Assembly: GCA_018857735.1 (NCBI GenBank)
Contig: JABMCL010000882.1
Span: 800,001 to 864,000, forward strand
DNA: 64,000 bases
DNA from: Alviniconcha marisindica
Taxonomy: Eukaryota; Mollusca; Gastropoda; Provannidae
Direction: 5' to 3'
Made by a program: the position numbers and the translations under genes
Part shown: in pieces, positions 48,780 through 62,084 of the stretch
How the letters are laid out: every line of letters starts with the position of its first letter
Position numbering within the stretch: the stretch's first letter is position 1
The notes under the pieces: generated by a model
The model's database searches: none
The model's input: the letters and a program-made list of their open reading frames with translations, nothing else
Told to the model about the DNA's origin: nothing

Positions 48780-48834
48780 CATTTTAAATTGTGTCTGTCG
48801 GATGCAAGTGAATGCACTCTTACATATTCCGAGA
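48780..48834 (+). CDS. KDM6A: KDM6A/UTX-like TPR exon (equivalent of human exon 6)
   Basis: A 55-base exon encoding 18 residues, HFKLCLSDASECTLTYSE, plus the first base of the next codon. It matches the human segment running from HFQLAL to CTLSNAE in length and in 9 of 18 positions, by my count from memory. The acceptor is a strong pyrimidine tract ending in TTTTTCAG and the donor is a consensus GTAAGT. The upstream intron (48215-48779, 565 bases) is phase 0 and the exon leaves in phase 1, so both neighbours join in frame. It continues the helical TPR scaffold. The exon is too short to show up as an open reading frame and was found from the phase and homology of its neighbours. Confidence 0.88.
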
Positions 48835-49954
48835 GTAAGTGACACTTTATTTTCATTTTGATAGCACTGGTTGCATGTGTACATGTCAGCCCTATATGTA
48901 ATATGTATGCAGATGTGCACAAACACAGGCACATGATGACTAGCACACAGCACATTTTGTTGTAGACAGTTGCCACCCTGACATCTTTTTGCTATTTCAC
49001 AAAACATGGCTGATGATAATTTGCAACCTCACAAACACCATGGCAAGTTGTCATTGAGAACTGCAAGCTCCTACTCCAGTAGTTCCCATTTTGTAGGAAC
49101 TGCTTGTTTTTTTTCCCTGTTAATTTATTTTTTATTTTTTTATTTTTAACTGGCTCTAGGTGGTTTATTATGGATGCTGAGGTTACAGTCACCTCACATG
49201 AAAACTGGGAACTAGCAATAGTCAGAATATAACCTTGCATGCTTAGGACTACTTGCTTGTTTTCCCAATTCAGGAACTAATTGCACCTTTGTACTAGTTT
49301 TTTTTATTTATTGAAGTTTGAACTGCATTTTCCACCATTACCCCCCCCCCCCTCCCCCCCCACTCAGTTTCCCCTTGACCCCTACACCTTGCAAACAGAA
49401 AGTGATGTGTGGCATGAACAGTTAGTCAGACCTTTTACTTGTGATTTGGTAAATTATATTTGGCCATGATTTTGTGTGTGTGTGTGTGTGTGTGCATGCG
49501 TGCACATGCTCACGGAAGTTTGTTTTGACTGTTCTTTGCTTTGTAACAGGCTATGTGCTCCAGTTTGGAGGACTAGCACACAAAAGAGTACATTATTATT
49601 ATGACATGTCATGTGGTGTCCTCAGGGCTTAAATGTTTGTTTTTGAGGCTCAGTCATGGAGTTAAAAACGTGTGAGCATTTACTGCATCCCAATAACATT
49701 AGCCTGCCGGGGATGAGGCATTGTGATGTTCTCTTGCCCTGTCTTTGAGTTGGTCTCTTTGGCTGTGGCTTTAAATGGCACTGCACTCAAGATGGAGCCA
49801 GAGGGAGGAAACAATAAGGGGACAGATGGGTCTTTTGTGCTTTGTTCTCTGCCCCGGTGCCAACCTGCCTGGGGTCAACTCTTCTTTTTTTTTCTGTGCT
49901 GGGGAAGAGAAACCAGGATGTTGGAGTGACAAAGGAAAATTGATTATTATTTTT

Positions 49955-49985
<31 letters not shown>

Positions 49986-50816
49986 CTGTGTGTGATGTTC
50001 TAGCATTTAAAGGGTTCTTGGAATATATAAAGAAAGAAAATCAACCTCACTATCGACATGATGTGATTATAAACACTGAAACAGATCAGTCCATTTCAGA
50101 GTTCCTTGGGAATGAATTACTGGCAAGACAGACTGATTCAGTTAGATACATGTATTATATCTAAATGTACACGTATATATCTAAATATGTACGCATTCTT
50201 GTTACTCCTGCACTCAGACTGTCCTTGTATTTTTAGTCCTTTTAAGATGCATTTTTCTAGCATATGATTAAAAATGGAAACAATAGTTACAGACAGGCTT
50301 CCTGCCCTTACAAAAAGTTGGTAAACTCTGGCATTTTTCCTATGTAATTAAAAAGTCTGGTGATAACCTTTTTCCAGCAAGTTTGCAAAGCCATACTAGC
50401 TTTTATGACCTCAGTCAGTTTTCAGGGTTACACAGGGGGAGAGAGTCTGACAGAAAGAACGGAAATAAATACCAGCCATTCCCATATTGAGTGTGTGCGG
50501 ATTTGGAAATCAAATGGTATGTGGGTGTTGGCGTGCTTGATTGTGAAGGACCACTTTGTTTACCTGAGTGCAGGGGAGAGCTCATGGTTTGACTCATTTC
50601 GGAGAGGCAGATTTTGATCACAAGATTTTGGGACAGTTGTGCCTCAGCCAGCAAAACAGCAGCTGCCCCCAGAACTGCTCCTTTTTCTTTGATTCGTCAC
50701 TTGTTCAGTATTTGATGGGCGTCAGGAGGAACGAACTAGCTGTGGGTAGTTGATATTTTCCCCAGTCAGCCCTGAGGGCCCCTACCAAGGCAGAAACCAG
50801 TTCAGCGAAACACAGC

Positions 50817-51049
50817 TTAACCCCTTCACTGCCCCAGCCTGTAAAATTTCCGGGCTGAAAGATACACGGACGCACCTGCAAACTGTATATTTTCCGGTCC
50901 TATAACATCTACTTTCAGTGCTGTGTGTTTTGATGAAAATCCTTTCACATGCCAGCCTGGCAAAAAAGAAGACAGGAACAGTTGAGGGTTTCAAATTTTG
51001 CACTTTTACAGGTCGTTTTCAAGTGACATCATGGTAGTGAAGGGGTTAC
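50817..51049. mobile_element. Short inverted-repeat element (MITE), piggyBac-like
   Basis: The element at 50821-51045 (225 bases) starts CCCCTTCACTGCCCC and ends GGTAGTGAAGGGG, so its termini are inverted repeats. The left flank is TTAA and the right flank TTAC, fitting a decayed TTAA target duplication. Inner segments CCTGTAAAA (about 50838) and TTTTACAGG (about 51005) are also inverted. It has no ORF. CCC-type ends with TTAA targets are typical of piggyBac elements. It lies in a KDM6A-like intron. Confidence 0.65.
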
Positions 51050-52208
51050 GGTGACGTCTCATTCGGAGTTCGTGCAGTTCATTTTCATTGAGAAGGTCAC
51101 AGCTCATTGAGACGGGTTTTCAAGAAAACCAAAAATTCTGAACTGGATGTAGTGTTACTGTTCTTTTTATTTTGTGCTAGATAACAGTTCATTTTGTGTT
51201 TGGGGGGGGGGGGGGGGGGGGGGGAAGTTAAGGGAGCCGGGATGGCAGAAATCAGAAATGCACAATTTCTGGCAGCAGGCAAAAAGGCCAAAGCTATTAT
51301 TTGACCTCCTCCGGACCAAACAGCTTTGGATTCTCAGCAGAGGGGCCCTTGGCCTCTGTGTCTGCAGCCCACCAGGGTCTGGCACAGGGAGGGTGGGGGT
51401 GGGCAATTGGGGTGGGGGTGAGGGGTGGATGGAGGGGACGAGGAAAAGTTCCAGGTGGGGGTGGCTAAGTGCTGCAGACTGGCAACATCCAACAAAGAAC
51501 CCCCCACACAATACAGGTGGTGGTGCGGACCAGTTGAGCATAATGTGGGGTGGGGTGGGTGAGGGGGGGGGAGGGTAATGAGCAAGCAAGATGGGTGTTA
51601 AAAGAATGAAACACAGACTGTAGGGGGGAAAGGGGGGGCGGGGGGGGGGTAAAAAGCGAGTATGGTTTGGGTCACCTGACACAACCTGGTGATGCACAGG
51701 TCATCGTGCCCCTCTTGACTGCCACTTTCACCTGCTCTTCTGTCAACCTCTGTATGGAACACCATTGTGGATGCTTTTTCATGTGTGTGTGTCTGTGTGT
51801 GAGTGAATGACTTTTGTGTGTAGGTGATCTTAACAAACAATTAGTGCAGCCTTATGTCCATCAGTTACATGCGTACCTGCAAGTAAAGCACTATCAGTAT
51901 CCTGCTGATACTTAGATCTTGGAGAAAAGACAGGGCACACACGACTGCTGCTTTCTTTGCTGACAATGCGGTGGTAATTGTTTTAAACAATCAAGTAAGA
52001 GTGACTTGTTTCTTTTCGACTTTAAAGAAAATTTGTGACTACAAAGTAGAATGTAATTTTGTGTCTAGACTATGTAGTTCTGAATGTTGAATTGTTGTGA
52101 ACTGAAGTAACATGGACGTACATAAATAGTAATTAAGGTAATATATTTATATTATTATACAAGAATGATTTTTAAAATATTTTTTAACAGCGACTTTTTG
52201 GGTTACAG

Positions 52209-52243
52209 GGAGAATCCACATTGCTCATTTACTGGAGGTGCAG
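52209..52243 (+). CDS. KDM6A: KDM6A/UTX-like TPR micro-exon (equivalent of human exon 7)
   Basis: A 35-base exon which, with the one base carried from the previous exon, encodes RRIHIAHLLEVQ. It aligns with the human IQFHIAHLYETQ segment, 12 residues against 12, with the HIAHL core identical. The donor is GTATGT and the exon ends in phase 0. The start is chosen at the AG ending at 52208 because it restores the exact family length. A second in-frame AG ending at 52190 follows a better pyrimidine tract and would add six codons, so both acceptors may be used. The upstream intron (48835-52208) is about 3.4 kb and holds poly-G runs and the MITE at 50821-51045. Confidence is high for the exon and moderate for its exact 5' edge. 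Confidence 0.85.
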
Positions 52244-52799
52244 GTATGTAGATCGAAATAAAATGTGATGTTCAAAAGCATTTGACAGAGTGAGAACAAA
52301 ACACCCATTCAGAGTTTTCAGTTGACTTCTAAATCTTGATCAGCAAGCCTGGCGGAGACCTTCTGGTTCATCTCAGCTTGCGACGATGTGCAGTAAAATG
52401 AGATCTTAGACAGCTGTAACAAACCAAAACTGGAGAGCATTAATATCTACAGTAATACACCAGGTTTTCACGCATGCACACACACACAAACACACACAAA
52501 AAAGAAAGCTGTAACCAAACCAGGGAAATAAAAAATATATACAGTAATGCATCTGGTGCACGCACGCAAAGAAAAGAATTAAAGCTGTAAGAAACCAAAA
52601 CTGGAAAATGAAAATGTATACAGCGATGTGTCAGGTGCACACATGCACACGCAACTGACAAAGAAAGAAAGAAAAAAGGAGATAATGTTGGCACACAACA
52701 AAAACATTTTAAAAGTGTAATGCTTGTGCTATTTATTTCGTATTAATTTGACTTTTTCTGTTGTAGACTGTTTCTATTGTATTTTCAGAACTAATTCTC

Positions 52800-53530
52800 T
52801 TTTTGCAACCAAACATGTATCAATGGTACATCACCATAAGCCGGAATATCTTTTCAAAAGATTGGATTGCCATGTTCAAGGTCAAGGTCCTAGCAAAGGG
52901 TCAGAATTTCAGTTCAGGTTTGTGTGGACAATTATGTTCTGAACAGTTACAGTAAAGCCTTTTGCAACCAAACTTTGTAGGGTATGCGTCATCATGAGTC
53001 AGACTGTAATGCAAAAAGATTACTTTGCTGTCTTTCAAGGTCAGGGTCACGGTGATGGTTCTTATGATTATATGTATATCTCCTGCTATGCCCTCTGATC
53101 CTTTTGGCTTTTGCGACCAAACTTTGTATGGTATGCATCATCATGAGTCAGACTGTAATGCAAAAAGATGACTTTGCTGTCTTTCAAGGTCAGGGTCACA
53201 GTGATGGTTCTTATGATTATATGTATATTTCCTGCTATGCCCTCTGATCCTTTTGGCTTTTGCGACCAAACTTTGTATGGTATGCGTCATCATGAGTCAG
53301 ACTATAATGCAAAAAGATGACGTTGCTGTCTTTCAAGGTCAGGTCAAGGTGATGGCTCATGTGATTATAATTATGTGTATCTCCTGCTATGTCTGATCCT
53401 TTTGGCTTTTGCAATGAAACTTCAGTCGATCATACATCACTTATTGGTTGGAATGTCTTGTTAGAAGTTTGGACTATTGTGTTCAAGGTCAAGTAGAGTG
53501 CAAAGCTGCAGAATGTTATTGAATGTTTGT
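52800..53530 (+). repeat. 149-bp intronic tandem repeat rich in AGGTCA half-sites
   Basis: ACCAAACTTTG starts at 52967, 53116 and 53265 (period 149), with diverged units on both sides. Each unit carries TTCAAGGTCA, usually followed by GGGTCA or a second AGGTCA. Confidence 0.88.
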
Positions 53531-53706
53531 CAGTCCCACATTTTCTGTACCTCTGATCTCTGCAACCAAACTACGTTTGTTGACAGACCAGGTGCAAACA
53601 AAATGGGCACATATCTATGTATGGACAACAACACTGTGACTTACAGTGTCTAGGCAAACAGCTGAGAGGGAGGGTATTTTGTCGCATAGGGTGGCAAACC
53701 TTATTT

Positions 53707-54020
53707 GTGAGCTGGTTTGGCCTGGAGGTGAGGCATCAGGCTGGTAAGCAGAGGGACCTCGGTTCAAATCTGCTTCGTCTCTCCTTGAGAAGTTGTGATT
53801 TGTGGACCCTGTCTTGTGACTTTGTCCCTCACAATTAATGAAACATTAAAATGGCTCTCTTTGCTGCCCATCTTAATGCAGGAGTCATTCTGGTGGTGAC
53901 AGTGTAGCGATAGGTATATAATCTCCCTCTTCCCGCACCTCCATACCCGCTTCCCCTCCTTCTCCCCGTCCCTAATAAGCCTTATGGTTTCTGTGGATGT
54001 TAAGCACCATGTTTACTTAC
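53707..54020 (+). mobile_element. SINE family A in a KDM6A-like intron
   Basis: A full-length but older copy. The A box is mutated (TGGCCTGGAGG) and the B box reads GGTTCAAATCT. It is in the same orientation as the gene, 170 bases before the exon at 54193. Confidence 0.85.
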
Positions 54021-54192
54021 GTAAACTTTGTTTAAGAGAAAATTGTAGCCTAATCGACCTGCAAGATATTTTGATTTACTGCTTTTTGTGATCTCTTTTT
54101 CTTCCCCCGAGTGAGATGCTGATTATAGAAGGCAATGATTCATTGGTGGTATTATTCAGTGGGTCAGTGTCTTTGCCATGATTCACTTGCAG

Positions 54193-54286
54193 GGCAAAGC
54201 GAAGGCAGCAAAAGACTCCTACGAAACCTTCCTGCTGCTGGAGAACCTACAGGCAGCGCTGAAGGCAACTGCACTGCGTCAACTCG
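54193..54286 (+). CDS. KDM6A: KDM6A/UTX-like TPR exon (equivalent of human exon 8)
   Basis: A 94-base exon encoding 31 full codons plus the first base of a glycine codon. The residues include AKDSYE, LLLENL and a terminal KATALRQLG. They align gap-free to the 32 human residues that include AKEAYE, TENL and KATVLQQLG (about 17 of 32 identical by my count from memory). The acceptor is TTGCAG and the donor a strong GTGAGT. The preceding intron (52244-54192) carries a SINE and a 149-bp repeat array. The following exon should start with the equivalent of WMHHTVDLLG. I searched the remaining 9.7 kb for it by eye and did not find it, so the next intron is probably longer than that or the exon was missed. 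The exon forms part of the TPR superhelix. Confidence 0.9.
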
Positions 54287-54685
54287 GTGAGTAGGCTTCA
54301 CCTCTGCTGTCAGCTGCCCACCTCCTTCCTCTTACTGCGCATCAGTCTGGTGGTGTGATGAAAACCACATCAGGTCTGTGTGTGTGTTCGACATTTTGCT
54401 GCTCACAGTTCAAGATGGGTCACGCTCACAGGTTGGGTACTGTAAGTGGAGACTGCACCCCTCTTCTCTCGTCCTCTCCCCCCCCACCCCAACCCCCGCT
54501 CCCCACCCCCTTTGCCATGGATAGTCTGAAGGGATATGCATATATAGGCATTGAAATGAGACTTCATCGTCCTTCTGTCCGGTTTGATTGATAGTCTGTA
54601 CGGATATGTATGTAGACATTGAAATGAGACTTCATCATCCTTCTGTCCAGTTTGTTAACAGTTACGTGTATGTCAGTTTTAAAGA

Positions 54686-55040
54686 TATAATGCTCGGTTG
54701 ACTGGGCGTAAAACACCACTTACTTACTTACTGTGGTAATATAAACTAAGAATATGGACCTGCTTGAAAATTGGAGTTTGGCTTTGGCAGTTCAGTCTGT
54801 GTGTTGCGTCACCTGGGAAGGAGTGAATTTTGAGTTTGATTATAACCTTCTCTGGTGCTAGCCGTTACATAAACTCCTGGGCTAGTGTTGCTTTTCATGT
54901 TGGTGTGGTTTTTTTCTCTTTTGGGGGGAGGGGGGACTTTTTTGTGTGCTGAATTTTAGCTGAGCCTAGGTGCATGTAGTGTAAGTAAGTAAATTGGTGT
55001 TTTACGCCCAGTCAACCAGTGTGGTTATATCAGGGCGAGT
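54686..55040. repeat. Two family C tails in opposite orientation
   Basis: A + copy at 54686-54732 and a - copy at 54983-55040, the latter extending to a TGGTTATATCAGGGCGA end. Both lie in the intron after the exon at 54193. Confidence 0.7.
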
Positions 55041-55460
55041 GCAAGTAGTGTAGTACTCTAGCTTCTTGCAAGGTAGGTGTGGAAACTTCTGGTTTTAAAT
55101 GTTGCATGTGAAGAGTGCATGTTGAACTGGGCGGTCTTAAAGTAGGGAACGGCCCTGTGTCAAGGGTTTCACCATAGTCATTTGCCCCTTTCGATGACAA
55201 TACCAGTTCAACGGATTGGCATGCTTAGCCCCATCTTGACTCCATTCCAAGCGCCAGAGGACTGGCAGTTCTGAAGTCTGTTGCCAGCATCTCTCTCTCT
55301 TTCTGCCTTCAGTGGCATGCTTATTCTTTGATATGGCTGAAAAGCTCGAAAACTGTCAAAGTGCAGGTAAATGGACCTGTATTTAAAAGAGGGTGGATCA
55401 AACTGGAGTTCTTGGAGGAGGGTGGGGGTAGGGTAGAGGGGTGGGAACCAGTTTGATAGT

Positions 55461-55770
55461 GATAGCCAGTTCAAAAGTCATTTTTGATGGGTTGGACTTG
55501 GAAGTTTAAAAAATCACATTTTTTGCAGAAGTCCAACTGTGGTCCTTTAACATAGGTAAAACATTTGCTAGATGAGAGTGCAAGTCCAGTTGAGGCTGTC
55601 GCAACCAGTCAGATAATGATAGCCAGTTCAAAAGTCATTTTTGATGTGTTGGAAGGTAAAAAAAAACATGCACACACGTTTTTTTGCAGAAGTCAAACTG
55701 TGGTCCTTTAACATAGGCGAAACGTTTGCTAGACGAGAGTGCAAGTCTAGTCGAGGCTGTCAGCTGTGGC
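55461..55770 (+). repeat. 157-bp tandem duplication
   Basis: GATAGCCAGTTCAAAAGTCA starts at 55461 and 55618. Each copy includes TTTTTTGCAGAAGTC, and the second has small differences. Confidence 0.85.
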
Positions 55771-56186
55771 CTGAATTTTTTATCAGAAGCATAAAAGCTC
55801 GCAAAAAGGACAGTAAGAAAAATGGACCTGGCTTTATTGGTTTCATGAGCCACGCAAGAAACAGTGTCCATTACACAACATGCAGAAGAAGCAGAAGAGT
55901 GTTAATTTGTGTTGAGTGTTTTTCATCACTTGGTTTGAAATGCAGTTTGAAACTGGCTCGGGTTGACAGCACTTCCGTCTTTGGCCAGCACTGCGTTCCA
56001 GCGTGCGCAAAGCAAACAATTTGTTTTCATCTTCCAACGCAGTGCTGTGAGTGTTCCAGCGAAAATATCTGTTTTTATTCAAATGAATTGAACATCAAGG
56101 AAACAAACAAACAAAAAATACCGCCGCCACCTATTCAAACATTAAAAGATTTGCACACCCACCTCTCGCCTACCAAATCTGTGTAA
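55644..56186 (+). other. 180-codon open frame of unknown status
   Basis: An ATG-initiated frame of unusual length for non-repetitive DNA. Its first 40 codons lie inside the second copy of a 157-bp duplication. The rest is cysteine- and lysine-rich with ordinary codon variety (it contains GPGFIGFMSHARNS and a terminal THLSPTKSV). It lies in the presumed KDM6A intron on the same strand. No family is recognised. It may be an exonised intron segment, a decayed gene or chance. Confidence 0.15.
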
Positions 56187-56501
56187 TTGTAATTGGCTGC
56201 AGAATACAAACATTTTAAAAACATGTTCATGCTTGTGCGCAAATGCACACCAAAAAAAAAAATTCGTCATCAGAGGTGCTCCATTGATTTTTGTCTTGGC
56301 GCGTCAGTGTGACCTTCAGACTTTCATTGATTGGTGCTTGCGTTTCCCCCCAAGCCTGTGGAATAAACATGTTTGTTATTGATGGAGTGAACATTAACTT
56401 AGTACAAACAAGTATTTACCGTTGTTGTTGTTGTTGTACTTTGTATGTTGTTTTTGTGTATTACAACATAAGTCAACAGTTTATTGTGCAGTGTCAAGTG
56501 G

Positions 56502-56541
<40 letters not shown>

Positions 56542-57059
56542 TTGTTGTTTGCAATATAATGCTTTTTGTTTGTTTTGTTGTTGTTGTTTGGAATATAATG
56601 CTTTTTTGTTTGTAATTTTACCAGAGGGAGTTGAGGATTATGTCTGTTTCTTTTCCCCAGTGTTAAGTATCTGTGCATATAATGTTACAAGGATGATGTT
56701 GTGTTATCATTAGTAACTGATATATAAAAAGTTAATTCAGTGTGTCTAACTCTGACATCTGCATGCATGAAAAGTCGAGTCAGAGTGACAACTGCATGTA
56801 CAAAAAATCAAGTTAGTGTGTTTGTCTCCGATATACCCAAGTGACTCCGAAGTACTCGAACATGTCCAGTACATTCTCCTGCCAAGGAAGATTTTAATTC
56901 TTTGCAAGACAGCTGGCTTCAGAATTCAAAAGTACTGTTGGTGCAGAGAAAATGAACTCAGTGCGCATGTAAACTCTTCAGATTGTCTCAGAATGTCAAA
57001 GCAATTTAAACTGTTGTCTTAAAATGTCAACATGATGTAAGCTTCAGATTGTGTCTAAA

Positions 57060-58350
57060 TGTCAGGGCAGAGGGCTTTACACTCCCCCCCCCCCCAAAAA
57101 AAAAGGGCAGGGGGCTTTACACCCGTTCCCCACCCCCAAAATGAGGGCAGGGGACTTTACACCCCTCCTCCCACCCCCAAAATGAGGGCAGGGGGCTTTA
57201 CACCCCTCCCCCCACCCCCAAAATGAGGGCAGGGGACTTTACACCCCCACCCCCAAAATGAGGGCAGGGGGCTTTACACCCCTCCCCCCACCCCCAAAAT
57301 GAGGGCAGGGGACTTTACACCCCCACCCCCAAAATGAGGGCAGGGGGCTTTACACCCTCCCCACCCCCAAAATGAGGGCAGGGGCTTTACACCCCCACCC
57401 CCACAAATGAGGGCAGGGGGCTTTACACCCTCCCCCACCCCCAAAATGAGGGCAGGGGGCTTTACACCCCTCCTCCACCCCCAAAATGAGGGCAGGGGGT
57501 TTTACACCCCTCCTCCCACCCCCAAATTGAGGGCAGGGGGCTTTACACCCTCCCCCACCCCCAAAATGAGGGCAGGGGGCTTTACACCCCTCCCCCACCC
57601 CCAAAATGAGGGCAGGGGGCTTTACACCCCCCTCCCCCACCCCCAAAATGAGGGCAGGGGGCTTTACACCCCTCCCGCCACCCCCAAAATGAGGGCAGGG
57701 GGCTTTACACCCCCCTCCCCCCACCCCAAAATGAGGGCAGGGGGCTTTACACCCCTCCCGCCACCCCCAAAATGAGGGCAGGGGGCTTTACACCCCCCTC
57801 CCCCCACCCCCAAAATGAGGGCAGGGGGCTTTACACCCCCCCGCCAAAATGAGGGCAGAGGGCTTTACACCCCCTCCCCCACCCCCAAAATGAGGGCAGG
57901 GGGCTTTACACCCCCACCCCCAAAATGAGGGCAGGGGGCTTTACACCCCCCTCCCACCCCCAAAATGAGGGCAGGGGGCTTTACACCCCTCCTCCCACCC
58001 CCAAAATGAGGGCAGGGGCTTTACACCCCTCCTCCCACCCCCAAAATGAGGGCAGGGGGCTTTACACCCCTCCCCCCACCCCCAAAATGAGGGCAGGGGC
58101 TTTACACCCCTCCCCCCACAAATGAGGGCAGGGGGCTTTACACCCCACCCCCACCCCCAAAATGCTTTCACCCCTCCCCCAAAATGAGGGCAGGGGGCTT
58201 TACACCCCACACCCCCCAAAATGAGGGGCAGGGGACTTTACACACCCACCCGCAAAATGAGGGCAGGGGGCTTTACACCCCTCCTCCCACCCCCAAATTA
58301 AGGGCAGAGGGCTTTACACCCCACACACCCCAAAATGAGGGCAGAGGGCT
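57060..58350 (+). repeat. 1.3-kb C-rich minisatellite of about 30-46 bp
   Basis: About 29 units of AAAATGAGGGCAGGGGGCTT, TACACC and a variable C-rich run. Length variation sits in the C run. Confidence 0.93.
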
Positions 58351-58446
58351 TTCCGTGAGAGGACTTTATATGTCCCTTGACCCTGGCTTTTTATTTTTTG
58401 AGAAATTAAACTTTCACATATGAAACTGTGTTTGAGCCTAATAAAT

Positions 58447-58730
<284 letters not shown>

Positions 58731-58769
58731 CGCCTCTCCTCCCAGCCTGTTCCCTCAAACCGATTTTGT

Positions 58770-59927
<1,158 letters not shown>

Positions 59928-60634
59928 TGCCACTCCCCTCATCTAGGGTTCCCCCCCCCCACCTGTTTTGTGACTCTTCTTCCTTCCTTTTCGTGTCAAC
60001 AGGATTTGGTAAGCCAACTGCTGTGTGACGCAATCCAAACACTTGTGTGTGAACATATCAGATCCTGCTGCTTTATCATGCACGCACCAGGAACACTTTA
60101 CTTGCTGACTGTGTTTGCTGTCATGGTGTAATGGTGATGACAATTACGACTCCTGTCTTACCAGAGTAGCCTCGTCATTGATAATTTTAACATGAGAAAC
60201 ACTTAGCCATGCTGTTGAAGCACACTTGCAAAATGATTGATGACATTGGGCTGTAATGACCCCCCCCCACCCCCCTCCAACCCCGTTCCACCCCACATTC
60301 AGGATGTTTGTGGTTGACTCTGTGTGTGGTGTGTATGAGCATTTTTCTCAGCATTTCTTTCCATGTTGCATTTTGCTTTGGAGGCCACTGTGGACGCCGA
60401 TTTTGCCCATTTTGTTCTCAAGAAAAAGCACCCACCTTGGTTGGTTACCTACCAAGCTTGCCTGGGGGATGTGTTCCACACATTCAGCTCCAGTCTGGCT
60501 TTTGTCCCTAGGGGGGGTTAGTCCTTTCCTGATGGGTTTTTGTTAGACAACCCCCCCCCCCCCACACACACCACACACACACACCACCACCACCACCACT
60601 TCCCTCCTGCTTTCCCTTTCCTCTGCTGTAACAG

Positions 60635-61036
60635 ATGGAGAGTTTTGTGTTTGCTGCTTTGTTCAATTACGGTGTCGCCTGCTACTGTGTTTCATCATTA
60701 GCAGGATTAGGGATTGTTTTGTTCGGGCATCAGCTGGTGGCGGGGCTGTCCCAGTGGCGGGACAGCCGAGGGACAGCAGGCGTCTTGAGTGCCGCAGCGT
60801 GCATTTCTGTTTTATTATCGAGTCTAGCAGCTTCTGAAAGCCACTTGTTTTTTTGTTTTTGTTCTGTTGTTGTGTTTTACACGCGGCATTTGTGCGTGCG
60901 TGTGTGTTGTTTTCTAAAGCAGACTGAGAGGTGTAGGTTTCTGTGCCTGTTGGCTGTGTTGTCAGCCAGGTGCTGTAGATGGGCTAGAGTCTATAGATTT
61001 GTAGTGGTGCATGCACTGTTGTACGCATCTCTTTGA
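60635..61036 (+). other. Hydrophobic open frame after a strong acceptor
   Basis: The ATG directly follows a long pyrimidine tract ending in AACAG, which is a good splice-acceptor signal. The frame (133 codons) is rich in V, L, F, A and C and predicts two or three membrane-like segments. T-rich DNA generates such residues by chance, no family is recognised and no strong donor follows. I treat it as probably non-coding. Confidence 0.12.
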
Positions 61037-61496
61037 CGGAACAGAGCAGGTGCGGTATGGAAACGTGCGGAGGAAATCGGCAGCTGTAGTTTGTTACTCG
61101 CACGTGTATCGAAGACCAGCGTCCAGATTCTTCAGAACTCTCACGAAGTAATTCTCACTGTCTGTGATCTTCACCATGTGTAGTTCACTGGTGTAGGAAG
61201 TGAGAAGAATTGCGTCATTAGTAACTTATCACATGTTCTGATTTTTTCCCCTCCTTCCTGCGTGGATTCTTCACATTGACTCTCTTGCTGTTGTCTTGCC
61301 ATAATCATTGTGAAGAGGCCTATGGGGGTCTGGAGTGTGTTTTTTATTATATTTTTTAATATATATATTTTTTTAAATCTCTCTTTGCTTCCTTGTTCTT
61401 TGCTTTTATGTACATTGTAATGGGCTGTGTGCTCCAATCAGAGAAATAGCACATACATTTTTTTTTTTTAAATTCTCTAGGGAAACAGGAAACGCA

Positions 61497-61529
<33 letters not shown>
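61497..61529 (+). repeat. 33-base poly-G run
   Basis: An uninterrupted G homopolymer. Others of 20 or more G or C occur at about 42192, 46449, 47793 and 51202. Confidence 0.9.
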
Positions 61530-62084
61530 CTGTCTCTTTCCTCACCTCAGCTCCCCCTTTTTGTTTGTTTTTGACATACCTTCTTGTCTCTGGTTTTCGC
61601 AAGATCTCCTATCTCAGTTGTGAAGTCAGCATGAAAAGTGCATGGGCATGGCAAGCGGCACAGAGACCCCAAACCTGCGTTACTGGGGATCTGCTCCACG
61701 TGGTGGTGGTGGTGGTGGTGGTGTCCCTGTGCCTGCCTCTGGATCAATGGAAGATGCAGGCTGGCGTTTTCGCTGACCCAGTTGCAGCTGAATATGGGTC
61801 AGTGTGTCCAGGTTAAAGAAGTGTGTTTGCCAGCAGGTCGTCTTGGTCACATGGATCCCTTCCAGCAGGCATTGATTAGGGAACCTGGAGGCCAGACAGG
61901 CAAATTTGTGGGAACCTGTGTGACATGTCACTCTGAAAGAGGCTGCGACTGACCTCTCATCATTTCTAGGGTTGGTTGGAGTGGGGTTTCTTTTCTGTGG
62001 TGGGGGATGGGGGGGGGGCTTGTTTCGGCCTGAAGTCTGTGGTGGTGGAGCACCTTTCTTCCGCAGATCAGGGATGAAGAAAGA

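Larger units (their letters stand above)
54287..57059. other. Presumed KDM6A-like intron
   Basis: Low-repeat DNA with the family C tails and the 157-bp duplication listed separately, plus a GT tract at about 56507-56538 and GTTGTT runs. No further KDM6A exon was seen. Confidence 0.5.

Noticed and set aside
57060..58350. CRISPR-like regular array
   Set aside because: Units are contiguous tandem copies with no unique spacers, and the genome is eukaryotic. It is a minisatellite.
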